A DNA stretch of 64,000 bases from Streptomyces sp. 1331.2 (GTDB lineage Bacteria > Actinomycetota > Actinomycetes > Streptomycetales > Streptomycetaceae): assembly GCF_900199205.1 (NCBI RefSeq), contig NZ_OBMJ01000001.1:3599001-3663000 (forward strand), written 5' to 3'. The first letter of the stretch is position 1, and the number at the start of each line of letters is the position of its first letter. A program made the translations under genes and the position numbers. Positions 16,587 to 24,924 of the stretch are shown piece by piece. Under the pieces are notes generated by a model that had not been told where the DNA came from, did no database searches, and saw only the letters and a list, made by a program, of their open reading frames with translations.

Positions 16587-17876
16587 CTAGAGGACGAAGG
16601 CCTCCTGGCCGGTGCTGCTCACCATCGGACGGCCGGCGTCCTGCCAGGCGTACATCCCGCCGTCGACGTTCACCGCGTCCCGGCCCTGCTGCACCAGGTA
16701 CTGGACGACCTGCGCGGAGCGGCCGCCGACCCGGCAGAGCACGTACAGCTTCTCGTCGGGCAGCTCGCCGAGCCGGGCGATCACCTGGCCCAGCGGGATG
16801 TGCAGCGCGCCGTCCACGTGCCCGGCGTCCCACTCGTCCTGCTCGCGCACGTCCAGCAGGGCGGCATCGGCGGGTACGGCGGCGGCGTCGGCGGTGGGGA
16901 TCTGCGCGAACATCGTGTGGCTCTCCTGGGGTCGGTTCGGGTCCGTGCCATTGTCGCCCACCGGGGCCTGCCCGTGGCCGTGATCGTGGCCATGCCCGCC
17001 CGCGGGCCGGTGGCCGTCCACGGGCCGGTGCCCGTCGAGCAGCCGCTCCAGCTCGGCCTGCCGGTCGGCGGCCTTGGCCAGCAGCTCCTCGGCCAGCTGC
17101 TCCAGCAGCCGGTCCGGGTCCTGCGGGGCGAGGGCGAGCAGTTCGCCCATCGGGGTCTGTTCCAGCCGGACCTGCTCCGCGGCGGTCTCGGCGATCTTGG
17201 CGGTCAGCCAGTCCAGCCGGCGGCGCAGCCAGTCCAGCCGGTCGGGGGAGTCGACGCCGGGTGCGGCCTCCGGCGCGGTGGACCACTCGGCGGCCAGGCC
17301 CTCCAGCGCGGCGGCGTCCCCGTACGCGTAGGCCTGGTTGACCCGGGCGAGGAAGTCGGCCCGGCGCTGTTGCTCGGCCGGGTCGGTGGTGAGGTCGGGG
17401 TGGGCACGGCGGACCAGCTCGCGGTAGATCCGCTGGGCCTCCTTGCCCGGCCGCACCCGGGCCGGCGCGGCGGGCACGGCGGGCGGCGGCGGGGCCGCCT
17501 CGGGCCCCTGCCCGGCCTCCCCCTGCCCGGCCTGCTCCCGTCCCGACTGCTCCCGCTTCTCCTGCACCGAGTCGAACAGCGCGTCCAGGTCCGGCAGTTC
17601 CTCGACCTGCTGCCGCGCCTCGGCGGCCCGGCGCCGGTCCTCGGGCAGCCCCGTGCGGGCCGCGACGGCCTCGGCGACCAGGGCGTCCAGCTCGTCCAGC
17701 CGGGCGTAGAGCGGGCCGAGCAGCTGATGGTGGATCAGGGCGAAGTTGTCGATCTCGACCCGCAGCGTCTGCACGTCCACGTCCATGCTGAGCCAGGCGA
17801 GCTCGGCGGCGGCGACCCGCTCCTCCAGCTCCTGCTGCTCCGGGTCCGTCCAGCGGGCGGGGCTCTGCGCGCTCAC
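16587..17876 (-). CDS. J-domain-like protein fused to a rhodanese domain
   Basis: This is a 429-residue continuous frame. The N-terminal ~120 residues are helical and predicted coiled-coil. A J-domain-like segment follows at about residues 145-200 with the diagnostic HPD (RRAHPDLTTDP), then a long helical part. A His/Gly-rich linker (GGHGHDHGHG) leads into a C-terminal rhodanese domain of about 108 residues, with the active-site loop CRVGGRS and a typical LLDVREQDEWDAGHVDGA start. Rhodaneses carry sulfur on the loop cysteine, and J domains recruit Hsp70. An internal ATG at 16913 has AGGAG 9 nt upstream, so a free rhodanese may also be made. No stop separates the two halves. Confidence 0.78.
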   Translation of the reverse strand: MSAQSPARWTDPEQQELEERVAAAELAWLSMDVDVQTLRVEIDNFALIHHQLLGPLYARLDELDALVAEAVAARTGLPEDRRRAAEARQQVEELPDLDALFDSVQEKREQSGREQAGQGEAGQGPEAAPPPPAVPAAPARVRPGKEAQRIYRELVRRAHPDLTTDPAEQQRRADFLARVNQAYAYGDAAALEGLAAEWSTAPEAAPGVDSPDRLDWLRRRLDWLTAKIAETAAEQVRLEQTPMGELLALAPQDPDRLLEQLAEELLAKAADRQAELERLLDGHRPVDGHRPAGGHGHDHGHGQAPVGDNGTDPNRPQESHTMFAQIPTADAAAVPADAALLDVREQDEWDAGHVDGALHIPLGQVIARLGELPDEKLYVLCRVGGRSAQVVQYLVQQGRDAVNVDGGMYAWQDAGRPMVSSTGQEAFVL

Positions 17877-18123
17877 TTCTCGCCTCTGTCTCGTCCGGCC
17901 GGCTGCGTCCTGCGGGCCGCCGTGCGGGCGGCCCGGCCTGCCACCCTACCGCCGTACGCCAAGGCCCCGTCCGGGTGAACCGGAGGTACCGGACGGCGCG
18001 CGCCGCGTGACACGCAACCGATCCTGATGAATCTCCCCGTTTCGGTATCAAGCCCGGCCCGGTCCGTGATTCGCTGGTATCCGCACAGCGCGCCTTCCTC
18101 CGGAGAGACGGCCGCCTCCAGGC

Positions 18124-21063
18124 GTGGCGGCCAGGCGGGAGCAGACCGAATCCATGGTGGCCGAGTCCAACTCCACACCGCGTCCGGCGGGCGACGGGAC
18201 CGCACCGGGCGACCAGCCCACGGGCGTGGCCGCCCTGCTCCGGCTCGCCCCCGTCCTGGTGGACCGGTCCGGCCGGATCGCGCAGTGGAGCCGGGCCGCC
18301 GAGGAGCTGTTCGGCCACCGCGCCGAGGTCGCCCACGACCGCCCCGCCTCCGGCCTGCTGCCCGCCCTGGAGTCCCGGGTGCTCGGCCGCTGCGCCGTCC
18401 GCCGCCCCTGCGACGCCTTCGACACCCTCGCCGAGCTGACCTCGGCCGGCCGCCCCTGGGCCGGGCGGCTGACCGTCACCGACCGCGAGGAGCACCAGCG
18501 CGACGTGCTCTGGTGGGCCTACCCGCTGGCCGGCCCGTCCGGCGGGCTGCTCACGCTGGCCGCCGACGCCCGCCCGCTGCGCACCACCGGTCCGCGGCTC
18601 GCGCTCGGCGAGCGGCTGCTGCCGTTCGCGGCCACCCCCGCCGCCCGCGGAGGCTTCCACGGGCTGACCGCGGCGCTCACCCGGCCCGCCGACCGGGTCC
18701 CCGAGCCGCTGGCCCGGCTGCTGCCCGCCGCGCTGCGCGCACCGCTGCTGGCGGCGGTCGAGCACGGCGGTCTGCCCGCCCTGCGGCTGGACGCGACGAC
18801 CGTGCTGCCGGTGCTGCCCGCCGACGCCCAGGGCGGGACGGCGCACGCGGCCGCCGGCCTCGGCCGCCGCTATCCGACGGCCCAGCAGCGAGCAGCCCGG
18901 GTCGGCCCGCCGCCGCAGCCCGAGCCGGCCACCCCCGTCCGCCGCCCGGCCGTCCCGGTGCCCGTACCCGCCCAGCGCGACACCACCCCGCGCGAGGCGA
19001 TCGACCGCCCGGCCGTCCAGCCCGTACCCCAACCCGTCGCCCAGTCCGTCGCCGCCGTCAGCGGCGCCACCGCGGGCGGCGGCCCGGCCGTCCCTCCCCC
19101 GGCCTCCGGCCGGGAGGTACCCGCACCCACCGGAGGAGGAACGGCCATCGACCGAGCCGCCGTCGAGTCGTCCGCCAACGGCCACCCGACGCCCCCCGCC
19201 GACCAGGCCCCGGCCATCACCGGGCCCACCACCGGCCCGGCCCCGGCGCCCACCGCCCTGCCCGCCGCCGTGCCCGTCCCGGCCCCGGCGAACCCCGAGG
19301 CCCAGAACCAGGCCCAGAACCAGGCCCAGCAGCAGGCCCAGACCCGGACCCAGAGCCCGCCCCCGGCCTCCGGACGGCTCAGCCCGTTCCTCACCAACGG
19401 CCAGGCCGGCGAGCAGCTCGCCCTGCTGAACGAGGTCGGCGGCAAGGTCGGCACCACCCTGGACCTCGGCTTCACCGCGCGCGAGCTCTGCCAGGTGCTG
19501 GTCCCCCGGGTCGCCGACTTCGCCTGCGTGGACCTTGTGGACGGGCTGATCTCGGACTCCGAGCTGCCGGTCGCCCGCCCGGACGACGACACCATGCTGC
19601 GCCGGGTCGCCCTGGTCTACAACGAGACCGGCGGCGCCTGGGACCACGTGCTCTCCGAGGGCTCACTGGTCTCCATGCCCCGCCGCACCCCGCCGGGGAT
19701 GGCCCTGCAGCTGAACCAGCCGGTGCTGGTCCCGGTGGTCAGCGCGGACGTCGCGGTCGACTACGCGATCGCCCTCGGCGGCGCCCAGCTGGCCCCGGTG
19801 GTCTCCGGCCGCTCGATGCTGGTCGTCCCGCTCTCGGCCCGCGGCACCGTGCTGGGCATCCTCAAGCTGCTCCGGCTGCCCGACCGCGCCCCCTTCGACG
19901 AGAGCGACGCCGCCACCCTCAAGGAGCTGGCGGTCCGGGCCGCGCTGTCGCTGGACAACGCCCGGCTGCACCGCGCCGAGGCCAGGGTCGCCACCACCCT
20001 GCAGCGCTCGATGATCCCGACCCGCCCGCCGCAGATCCCCGGTGTCCAGATCGCCCACCGCTACCTGCCCGGCGATCCCAAGGCCGAGGTCGGCGGCGAC
20101 TGGTTCGACGCCATCCAGCTGCCCGGCAGCCGGGTCGCCCTGGTGGTCGGGGACGTGATGGGCCACGGCATCCACTCCGCCGCCGCGATGGGCCGCTTCC
20201 GCACCGCGATGCAGACCCTCGCCGCCCTGGACCTCCCGCCCGGCCAGCTGCTGCGCCACCTGGACAACCTGGCCCACAAGCTCGGCGACGACCACCTCGC
20301 GACCTGCCTGTACGCGGTGTACGACCCGATCAACCGGACCTGCGAGCTGGCCAGCGCCGGCCACGTCCCGCCCGTCCTGGTGCACCCGGACGGCACCGGG
20401 GAGCTGCTGGAGATCCCGGCCGGCGCCCCGATCGGCGTCGGCGGGGTGCCCTTCGTCGCGAAGACCATCGACGTCTCGGACGGCTCGATGCTGGTGCTGT
20501 GCACCGACGGCCTGGTCGAGGTCCGGGGCGGGGACATAGGAGCGGGCCTGGCCGCGCTCTGCGGGAACCTGATCGACCCGCAGCAGAGCCCCGAGCAGGC
20601 CTGCGACGAGGTGCTGCGACGGCTGCACACGGACGACCGCAAGGACGACGTCGCCCTGCTGGTGGCCCGCTTCGACGGGGTCGCCCCGTCCGAGGTGGCC
20701 ACCTGGGACCTCACCGTGGACCACCGCGAGGTCCGCCGGGCCCGTTCGCTGGTCCGCGAGCAGCTGGCCGGCTGGCACCTGGAGGCGCTCAGCGACACCA
20801 CCGAGCTACTGGTGAGCGAGCTGGTGACGAACGCCGTCCGGGTCGCCCGGGATCAGGTCAAGCTCCAGCTGATCCGGGTGGACAAGCTGCTGGTCGAGGT
20901 CAGCGACGACAACCACAACCTGCCCTCGCTGGAGCCCGCCGAACAGCTCGGCGAGACCGGCCGCGGCCTCACGTTGGTCACCAAGCTCGCCGAACGCTGG
21001 GGCACCGCCCGCAAGGCGGTGGGGAAGGTCGTCTGGTTCGAGCTCCCCCTCCCGCGCCCCTGA
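18124..21063 (+). CDS. PAS-GAF-PP2C (SpoIIE type) phosphatase with C-terminal anti-sigma-like ATPase domain
   Basis: This 979-residue multidomain signalling protein has a PAS-like domain at residues 40-150, a long low-complexity Pro/Ala/Gln linker (about 260-415) and a GAF domain (about 425-610). A SpoIIE/RsbU-type PP2C phosphatase follows (about 620-850), with metal ligands in VGGDWFDAI, GDVMGHGI and the late TDGLVE and DDRKDDVALL segments. The C-terminal HATPase domain (about 860-979) has the N-box SELVTNAVRVA and the G-box GETGRGL. Such proteins dephosphorylate anti-anti-sigma factors and bind sigma or anti-sigma partners. The GTG at 18124 lacks a nearby site; an ATG at 18154 with GGGAG 12 nt upstream would shorten it by 10 residues. 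Confidence 0.88.
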   Translation: MAARREQTESMVAESNSTPRPAGDGTAPGDQPTGVAALLRLAPVLVDRSGRIAQWSRAAEELFGHRAEVAHDRPASGLLPALESRVLGRCAVRRPCDAFDTLAELTSAGRPWAGRLTVTDREEHQRDVLWWAYPLAGPSGGLLTLAADARPLRTTGPRLALGERLLPFAATPAARGGFHGLTAALTRPADRVPEPLARLLPAALRAPLLAAVEHGGLPALRLDATTVLPVLPADAQGGTAHAAAGLGRRYPTAQQRAARVGPPPQPEPATPVRRPAVPVPVPAQRDTTPREAIDRPAVQPVPQPVAQSVAAVSGATAGGGPAVPPPASGREVPAPTGGGTAIDRAAVESSANGHPTPPADQAPAITGPTTGPAPAPTALPAAVPVPAPANPEAQNQAQNQAQQQAQTRTQSPPPASGRLSPFLTNGQAGEQLALLNEVGGKVGTTLDLGFTARELCQVLVPRVADFACVDLVDGLISDSELPVARPDDDTMLRRVALVYNETGGAWDHVLSEGSLVSMPRRTPPGMALQLNQPVLVPVVSADVAVDYAIALGGAQLAPVVSGRSMLVVPLSARGTVLGILKLLRLPDRAPFDESDAATLKELAVRAALSLDNARLHRAEARVATTLQRSMIPTRPPQIPGVQIAHRYLPGDPKAEVGGDWFDAIQLPGSRVALVVGDVMGHGIHSAAAMGRFRTAMQTLAALDLPPGQLLRHLDNLAHKLGDDHLATCLYAVYDPINRTCELASAGHVPPVLVHPDGTGELLEIPAGAPIGVGGVPFVAKTIDVSDGSMLVLCTDGLVEVRGGDIGAGLAALCGNLIDPQQSPEQACDEVLRRLHTDDRKDDVALLVARFDGVAPSEVATWDLTVDHREVRRARSLVREQLAGWHLEALSDTTELLVSELVTNAVRVARDQVKLQLIRVDKLLVEVSDDNHNLPSLEPAEQLGETGRGLTLVTKLAERWGTARKAVGKVVWFELPLPRP

Positions 21064-21091
21064 CGGCGGGGTGCGGGCAGCGGTCCCGGGG

Positions 21092-21113
21092 CCGGCCGCC
21101 ACCCGGCCGGCAG
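21092..21113. terminator. Hairpin between two convergent genes
   Basis: GCCGGCC is repeated in inverted orientation around a short loop, immediately after the phosphatase gene and before the end of the convergent rhomboid-like gene. The evidence is structural only. Confidence 0.45.
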
Positions 21114-21130
21114 GCGGCGGACAAACTCCC

Positions 21131-21934
21131 TCAGGGGATGACGGCCCCCGCCGACCGGCGCCGCCGGGCCTCCACCGCGACCTCCCGGGAGGCGGCCGCG
21201 GCCACCGAGGTGGCGGCGCCGACCCCGGCCAGCACCCGCGGCCAGAAGTCCCCGAAGACCTCGACCGAGACGGCGATCAGCAGCGCGGTGATCACCGCGA
21301 CCACGTGCTCCAGGCCGGCCAGGTTCGGCAGCACGACCGCCTCGCCGACCATCAGGGCCACCACCAGGCCGGCGGTGAACCAGGCCCGGCAGCGGAACGC
21401 GATGCAGATCGCCAGCGCCACCACCGCGGCCGACGGCCCGGTGTCCCGCACGTAGGCGACCCACTTCGGGAAGCCGAACAGGTGGCCCGGCCCGATCGCC
21501 ACGCCGACCCGGGCGAACAGCGTGCCCGCCAGGGTGCAGGCGTAGGCCACCACCAGGGTCATCCGCCGGCCGAGCACGATCTCGGCGATCGCGAAGACCA
21601 CGAACACCTGGGCCAGCGCCCCCCAGACCGGCAGGTCCAGCGCCGGAACGTACAGCGACAGCGGCGTCCGCAGCAGCGAGACGTCCAGCGGAAGCGCCGC
21701 CCGCACCACCCCGATGTGATTGACGAAACGCTCACCGCCCGGCAGGTGCTGGACGATGCTGAACAGCAGGATCAGAGACGTCGCCACCGTGGCCAGCGGA
21801 ACGGCGGCGAACTTCTTCCGCACCACCGTGTCCCGGACCGTCGCGAACAACGTCCCCCACTCGGCGACAGCGGCCGTTCTGGCTAGCGCCAGCGGCCTCT
21901 TTCGCACGCCCCCCGCGTGGGTCCTGTGAATCAC
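21131..21934 (-). CDS. Rhomboid-like multi-pass membrane protein
   Basis: This 267-residue protein has about six hydrophobic segments and a six-helix rhomboid-like layout, resembling the streptomycete proteins annotated rhomboid-like. I do not see the GxSG serine motif or the later catalytic histidine, so it is probably a non-proteolytic member or only distantly related. The GTG at 21934 has GGGAG about 9 nt upstream. The gene lies immediately downstream of the lysyltransferase gene on the same strand, 168 bp away with a hairpin between, so it probably has its own promoter. A membrane-quality or lipid-related role would be inference. Confidence 0.65.
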   Translation of the reverse strand: MIHRTHAGGVRKRPLALARTAAVAEWGTLFATVRDTVVRKKFAAVPLATVATSLILLFSIVQHLPGGERFVNHIGVVRAALPLDVSLLRTPLSLYVPALDLPVWGALAQVFVVFAIAEIVLGRRMTLVVAYACTLAGTLFARVGVAIGPGHLFGFPKWVAYVRDTGPSAAVVALAICIAFRCRAWFTAGLVVALMVGEAVVLPNLAGLEHVVAVITALLIAVSVEVFGDFWPRVLAGVGAATSVAAAASREVAVEARRRRSAGAVIP

Positions 21935-22080
21935 AACCGTTTCTCCCGAATCCCCGAACTCTCGACTACTTCAACATTAGAAGCCTCTTAACAAAGCCAC
22001 ATCGGCATGGATGGGGATAAGGGTCATCCTCAGGGGGGAGAGCGATCCCCCCGCCGGACCCCCCGTCCGGCCGATCGGCC

Positions 22081-22102
22081 CCCTCCGCCCCCCGGCGGAG
22101 GG
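22081..22102 (-). terminator. Hairpin directly after the lysyltransferase gene
   Basis: A 9-bp perfect stem CCCTCCGCC/GGCGGAGGG with a 4-nt loop abuts the stop codon of the minus-strand gene. Confidence 0.6.
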
Positions 22103-23932
22103 CTACCCCTTCCCGTCCCGGGCCGCGACCGGCACCCGGGGCGCCACCACGGCGGCCCGCGCGTGCCGGCGGCGGAACAGGGCGGGCAGGCTCGGCGCGA
22201 CGATGAAGCCCTCGGCGCGCGCGCTCGCGATGCCGATCCGCGGAATCTCGCTGCTCTTCTCGAAGAGCAGGTAGCGCGGCTCCCAAATCGGCCGGTACTT
22301 GGCATTCGCGCGGTACAGCGACTCGATCTGCCACCAGCGCGAGAAGAATCCGAGGACGGAACGCCACAGCCGCAGCACCGGTCCGGCGCCCAGGCGCGAA
22401 CCGCGCTCGAAAACGGAACGGAACATCGCGAAGTTCAACGAAACGCGCTTCAGCCCCACGTCCTCGGCGCGCTGCAGGAGCTCGATCACCATGAACTCCA
22501 CCAGGCCGTTCTCGGTGTCCCGGGCCCGGCGCATCAGGTCCAGCGAGAGCCCGTCCGGGCCCCAGGGGACGAAACTCAGCAGCGCCGCGAGCTCGCCGTC
22601 CCCGTCGTGGCACTCCAACATCACGCAGCGCCCGTCGCCCGGGTCCCCGAGCCGGCCCAGCGCCATCGAGAAGCCGCGCTCGGTCGCCCCGTCGCGCCAC
22701 TCGTCGGCCTTGGCCACCAGCTCGGCCATCTCCGCCTCGGAGATCTCCTCGTGACGGCGGATCCGCACCGTGTACCCGGCCCGCTTGACCCGGTTGTAGG
22801 CCTGCCGGACCACCCGCATCGCGCGGCCGTCCAGCGAGAACTCGTCCAGCTCGACGATCGCCTCGTCGCCCAGCTCCAGCGCGTCCAGCCCGTGCCGGGC
22901 GTAGATCACCCCGGCCTCCTCGGAGGCGCCCATCACGGCCGGCGCCCAGGCGTGCTCGCGGGCCTCCGCCAGCCACGCGTCGATCGCGCCCGGCCACGCC
23001 TCCGGGTCGCCGATCGGGTCACCCGAGGCCAGCGAGACCCCGCCGATCACCCGGTAGGTGACCGCGGCCTTGCCGCTCGGCGAGAAGATCACCGCCTTGT
23101 CCCGGCGCAGCGCGAAGTAGCCCAGCGAGTCCCGCTCGCCCTGCTTGTCCAGCAGTACGCGCAGCTTCGCCTCGTCCTCGTCGCTCAGCAGCTCCTGACC
23201 GCGCGGGCTGCGGAAGGCCACGTACAGCACGAGCAGGAAGAGCACCGCGCCCGTCGCGTTGATCACGGCGTTCACCCAGGTCGGGGCGGCGATCACGGAG
23301 CGCAGGTGCTCGGACGGGGTGATGGTGATCATCCGGCCTACCGAGTACCAGAAGAGGTCCCAGAAGCCCGCGCCCTTCAGGTCGTTGGTCGCCCAGACCA
23401 GCAGCGCGCCGACCCCGCCGCCGAACACCAGCCCGCCGAAGAAGGTGGCCACGGCGGTCTTCGGGTTGGAGCGGTCGCCCTTGGACGTGAACTCCTTGCG
23501 CCCGACCAGCAGCGCCAGCACGAACAGGCAGGTCAGCACGGTGGAGACGTAGTTGAACCAGTGCTTGTTGAAGCGCTCGTCCGGCAGCGCCATGGCCAGC
23601 AGGTAGAGCAGCGCGAAGAGGCCGCCGAGCGCCACGTTGAAGATCCACGCGGCCCGCTTGCGCCGCCGCATCGCGACCGCGAGGAACACCGAGAGCACCG
23701 CACTGGCCAGGCCCGAGGTCATCAGGTACGGGGTGAAGTACTCACCCTCGTTGTGCTCGCTGACCTGGTCGCGGAAGGGCACCAGCAGCACCGTGGTCAC
23801 GTTCAGCAAGGCGATCAGCCGCAGGTACCAGACGGACGCCACGGCGGCCCTCGGGCGCCAGCGGTCGAGCACGCCGACGGGCCGGGGCCCTGGGGACGTG
23901 GCGGACGGCTCCGACTTCACAGTGGACGACAC
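22103..23932 (-). CDS. MprF-like phosphatidylglycerol lysyltransferase (LPG synthase) family protein
   Basis: This 609-residue protein has six to seven transmembrane helices in residues 30-265. A cytoplasmic DUF2156/LPG-synthase domain with GNAT-like folds follows at about residues 270-580. Characteristic stretches are LGYFALRRDKAVIFSPSG, YRVIGGVSLASGDPIGDPEAWPGAI, FSMALGRLGDPGDGRC and LMRRARDTENGLVEFMV. Family members transfer lysine (or another amino acid) from aminoacyl-tRNA to phosphatidylglycerol, lowering surface negative charge. The N-terminal half is shorter than in full MprF, so flippase activity is doubtful. The gene is divergent from the two-component system and may be its target. 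The GTG start has a weak GGA-type site. Confidence 0.82.
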   Translation of the reverse strand: MSSTVKSEPSATSPGPRPVGVLDRWRPRAAVASVWYLRLIALLNVTTVLLVPFRDQVSEHNEGEYFTPYLMTSGLASAVLSVFLAVAMRRRKRAAWIFNVALGGLFALLYLLAMALPDERFNKHWFNYVSTVLTCLFVLALLVGRKEFTSKGDRSNPKTAVATFFGGLVFGGGVGALLVWATNDLKGAGFWDLFWYSVGRMITITPSEHLRSVIAAPTWVNAVINATGAVLFLLVLYVAFRSPRGQELLSDEDEAKLRVLLDKQGERDSLGYFALRRDKAVIFSPSGKAAVTYRVIGGVSLASGDPIGDPEAWPGAIDAWLAEAREHAWAPAVMGASEEAGVIYARHGLDALELGDEAIVELDEFSLDGRAMRVVRQAYNRVKRAGYTVRIRRHEEISEAEMAELVAKADEWRDGATERGFSMALGRLGDPGDGRCVMLECHDGDGELAALLSFVPWGPDGLSLDLMRRARDTENGLVEFMVIELLQRAEDVGLKRVSLNFAMFRSVFERGSRLGAGPVLRLWRSVLGFFSRWWQIESLYRANAKYRPIWEPRYLLFEKSSEIPRIGIASARAEGFIVAPSLPALFRRRHARAAVVAPRVPVAARDGKG

Positions 23933-24252
23933 AGCTCAATTCCAAACGATCAGATGGTGGGGCGCATCCGTGAACGGCCCGGCGCCGGGCGCCCGCACGG
24001 GCCCGACGGACTGACCGGCGACACCCGCCGGGACGTCCGCCCTGGTGGCGAAGCGGGCCGGAAAGAGTCAGCCAACTCCATGGTTCCGCACCGAGCCTGA
24101 GAATTACGTGAACCGGGTAGCGGATTCCCACCCCCGCCGAACGGCGGGGGTGGGACCCCACCGGACGTTCGGCATGCCGACCCGGCTACCCCTACCCTCG
24201 AAACGACCCACGCGGACCGCCCCCACCCGGCCGCCAGAACCGAGGAGGCACC
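23933..24252. other. 320-bp divergent intergenic region with a perfect 13-bp hairpin
   Basis: This interval carries the promoters of the lysyltransferase (leftward) and the response regulator (rightward). A hairpin at 24126-24155 (TCCCACCCCCGCC, 4-nt loop, perfect complement) lies about 100 nt before the regulator start. No gene ends here, so it is not an ordinary terminator; it may be an attenuator or a protein site. No convincing coding sequence is seen. Confidence 0.55.
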
Positions 24253-24924
24253 ATCACCACGACCCGCGTGCTGATCGTCGACGACGAGATCCTGGTCCGC
24301 TCCGGCCTCGGTCTGATCGTCGGCTCCGCCCCCGACCTGGAAGTGGTCGGCGACTGCTCCGGCGGGCAGGCCGAGGAACACGTCCAGCGCCTGCGCCCGC
24401 ACGTGGTGCTGCTCGACATCCGGATGCCGGACCTCGACGGCATCTCCGTGCTGCGCCGGCTGCGCGCGCTGCCCGACCCGCCCGCCGTGGCGATGCTCAC
24501 CACCTTCGACACCGACGAGTACATCGGCACCGCGCTGCGCGCCGGGGCGACCGGCTTCCTGCTCAAGGACACCGCCCCTGAGCAGCTGGTGCACGCCGTC
24601 CGGGTGCTCGCGGCGGGCGGAAACATCCTCTCCCCGACCGTCACCCGCACCGTGATCGGCGGCTACGTGGACGGCGGCGGCCCGGACGCCGAGGCCACCG
24701 CGCTCGCCCGCACCCTCACCGGCCGGGAGCTGGACGTGCTCGCACTGCTCGGCGAGGGCCTGTCCAACGCGGAGATCGCCGACCGCCTCTTCCTCGGCAC
24801 CGGCACCGTCAAGGACCACATCAGCGCGATCCTCGGCAAGCTCGGCGCCGCCAACCGGGTCCAGGCAGCCGTCCTCGCCCACCGGGCCGGCCTGGTCCGG
24901 CCCAAGCCCGGCGACGGGGCATGA
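24253..24924 (+). CDS. NarL/LuxR-family response regulator (probable ATC start)
   Basis: This 223-residue regulator has a receiver domain at residues 1-125. The probable phosphoacceptor is D55 (VVLLDIRMPD), with the acidic pair near DDE and the conserved lysine in LLKDTAP. A LuxR-type helix-turn-helix follows at about residues 155-215, with LTGRELDVLALLGEGLSNAEIA and the TVKDH motif. The first beta strand only becomes complete if translation begins at the ATC at 24253, which follows GAGGAGG. The next in-frame GTG (24268) lies 19 nt from that site and would remove five residues. It overlaps the kinase gene by 4 bp (ATGA). Confidence 0.88.
   Translation: MTTTRVLIVDDEILVRSGLGLIVGSAPDLEVVGDCSGGQAEEHVQRLRPHVVLLDIRMPDLDGISVLRRLRALPDPPAVAMLTTFDTDEYIGTALRAGATGFLLKDTAPEQLVHAVRVLAAGGNILSPTVTRTVIGGYVDGGGPDAEATALARTLTGRELDVLALLGEGLSNAEIADRLFLGTGTVKDHISAILGKLGAANRVQAAVLAHRAGLVRPKPGDGA

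Noticed and set aside
16510..19647. Long minus-strand open frame extending upstream from the DUF5819 gene
   Set aside because: It crosses the J-domain gene in another frame and the phosphatase gene in antisense; only the part after ATG 16509 has family similarity.
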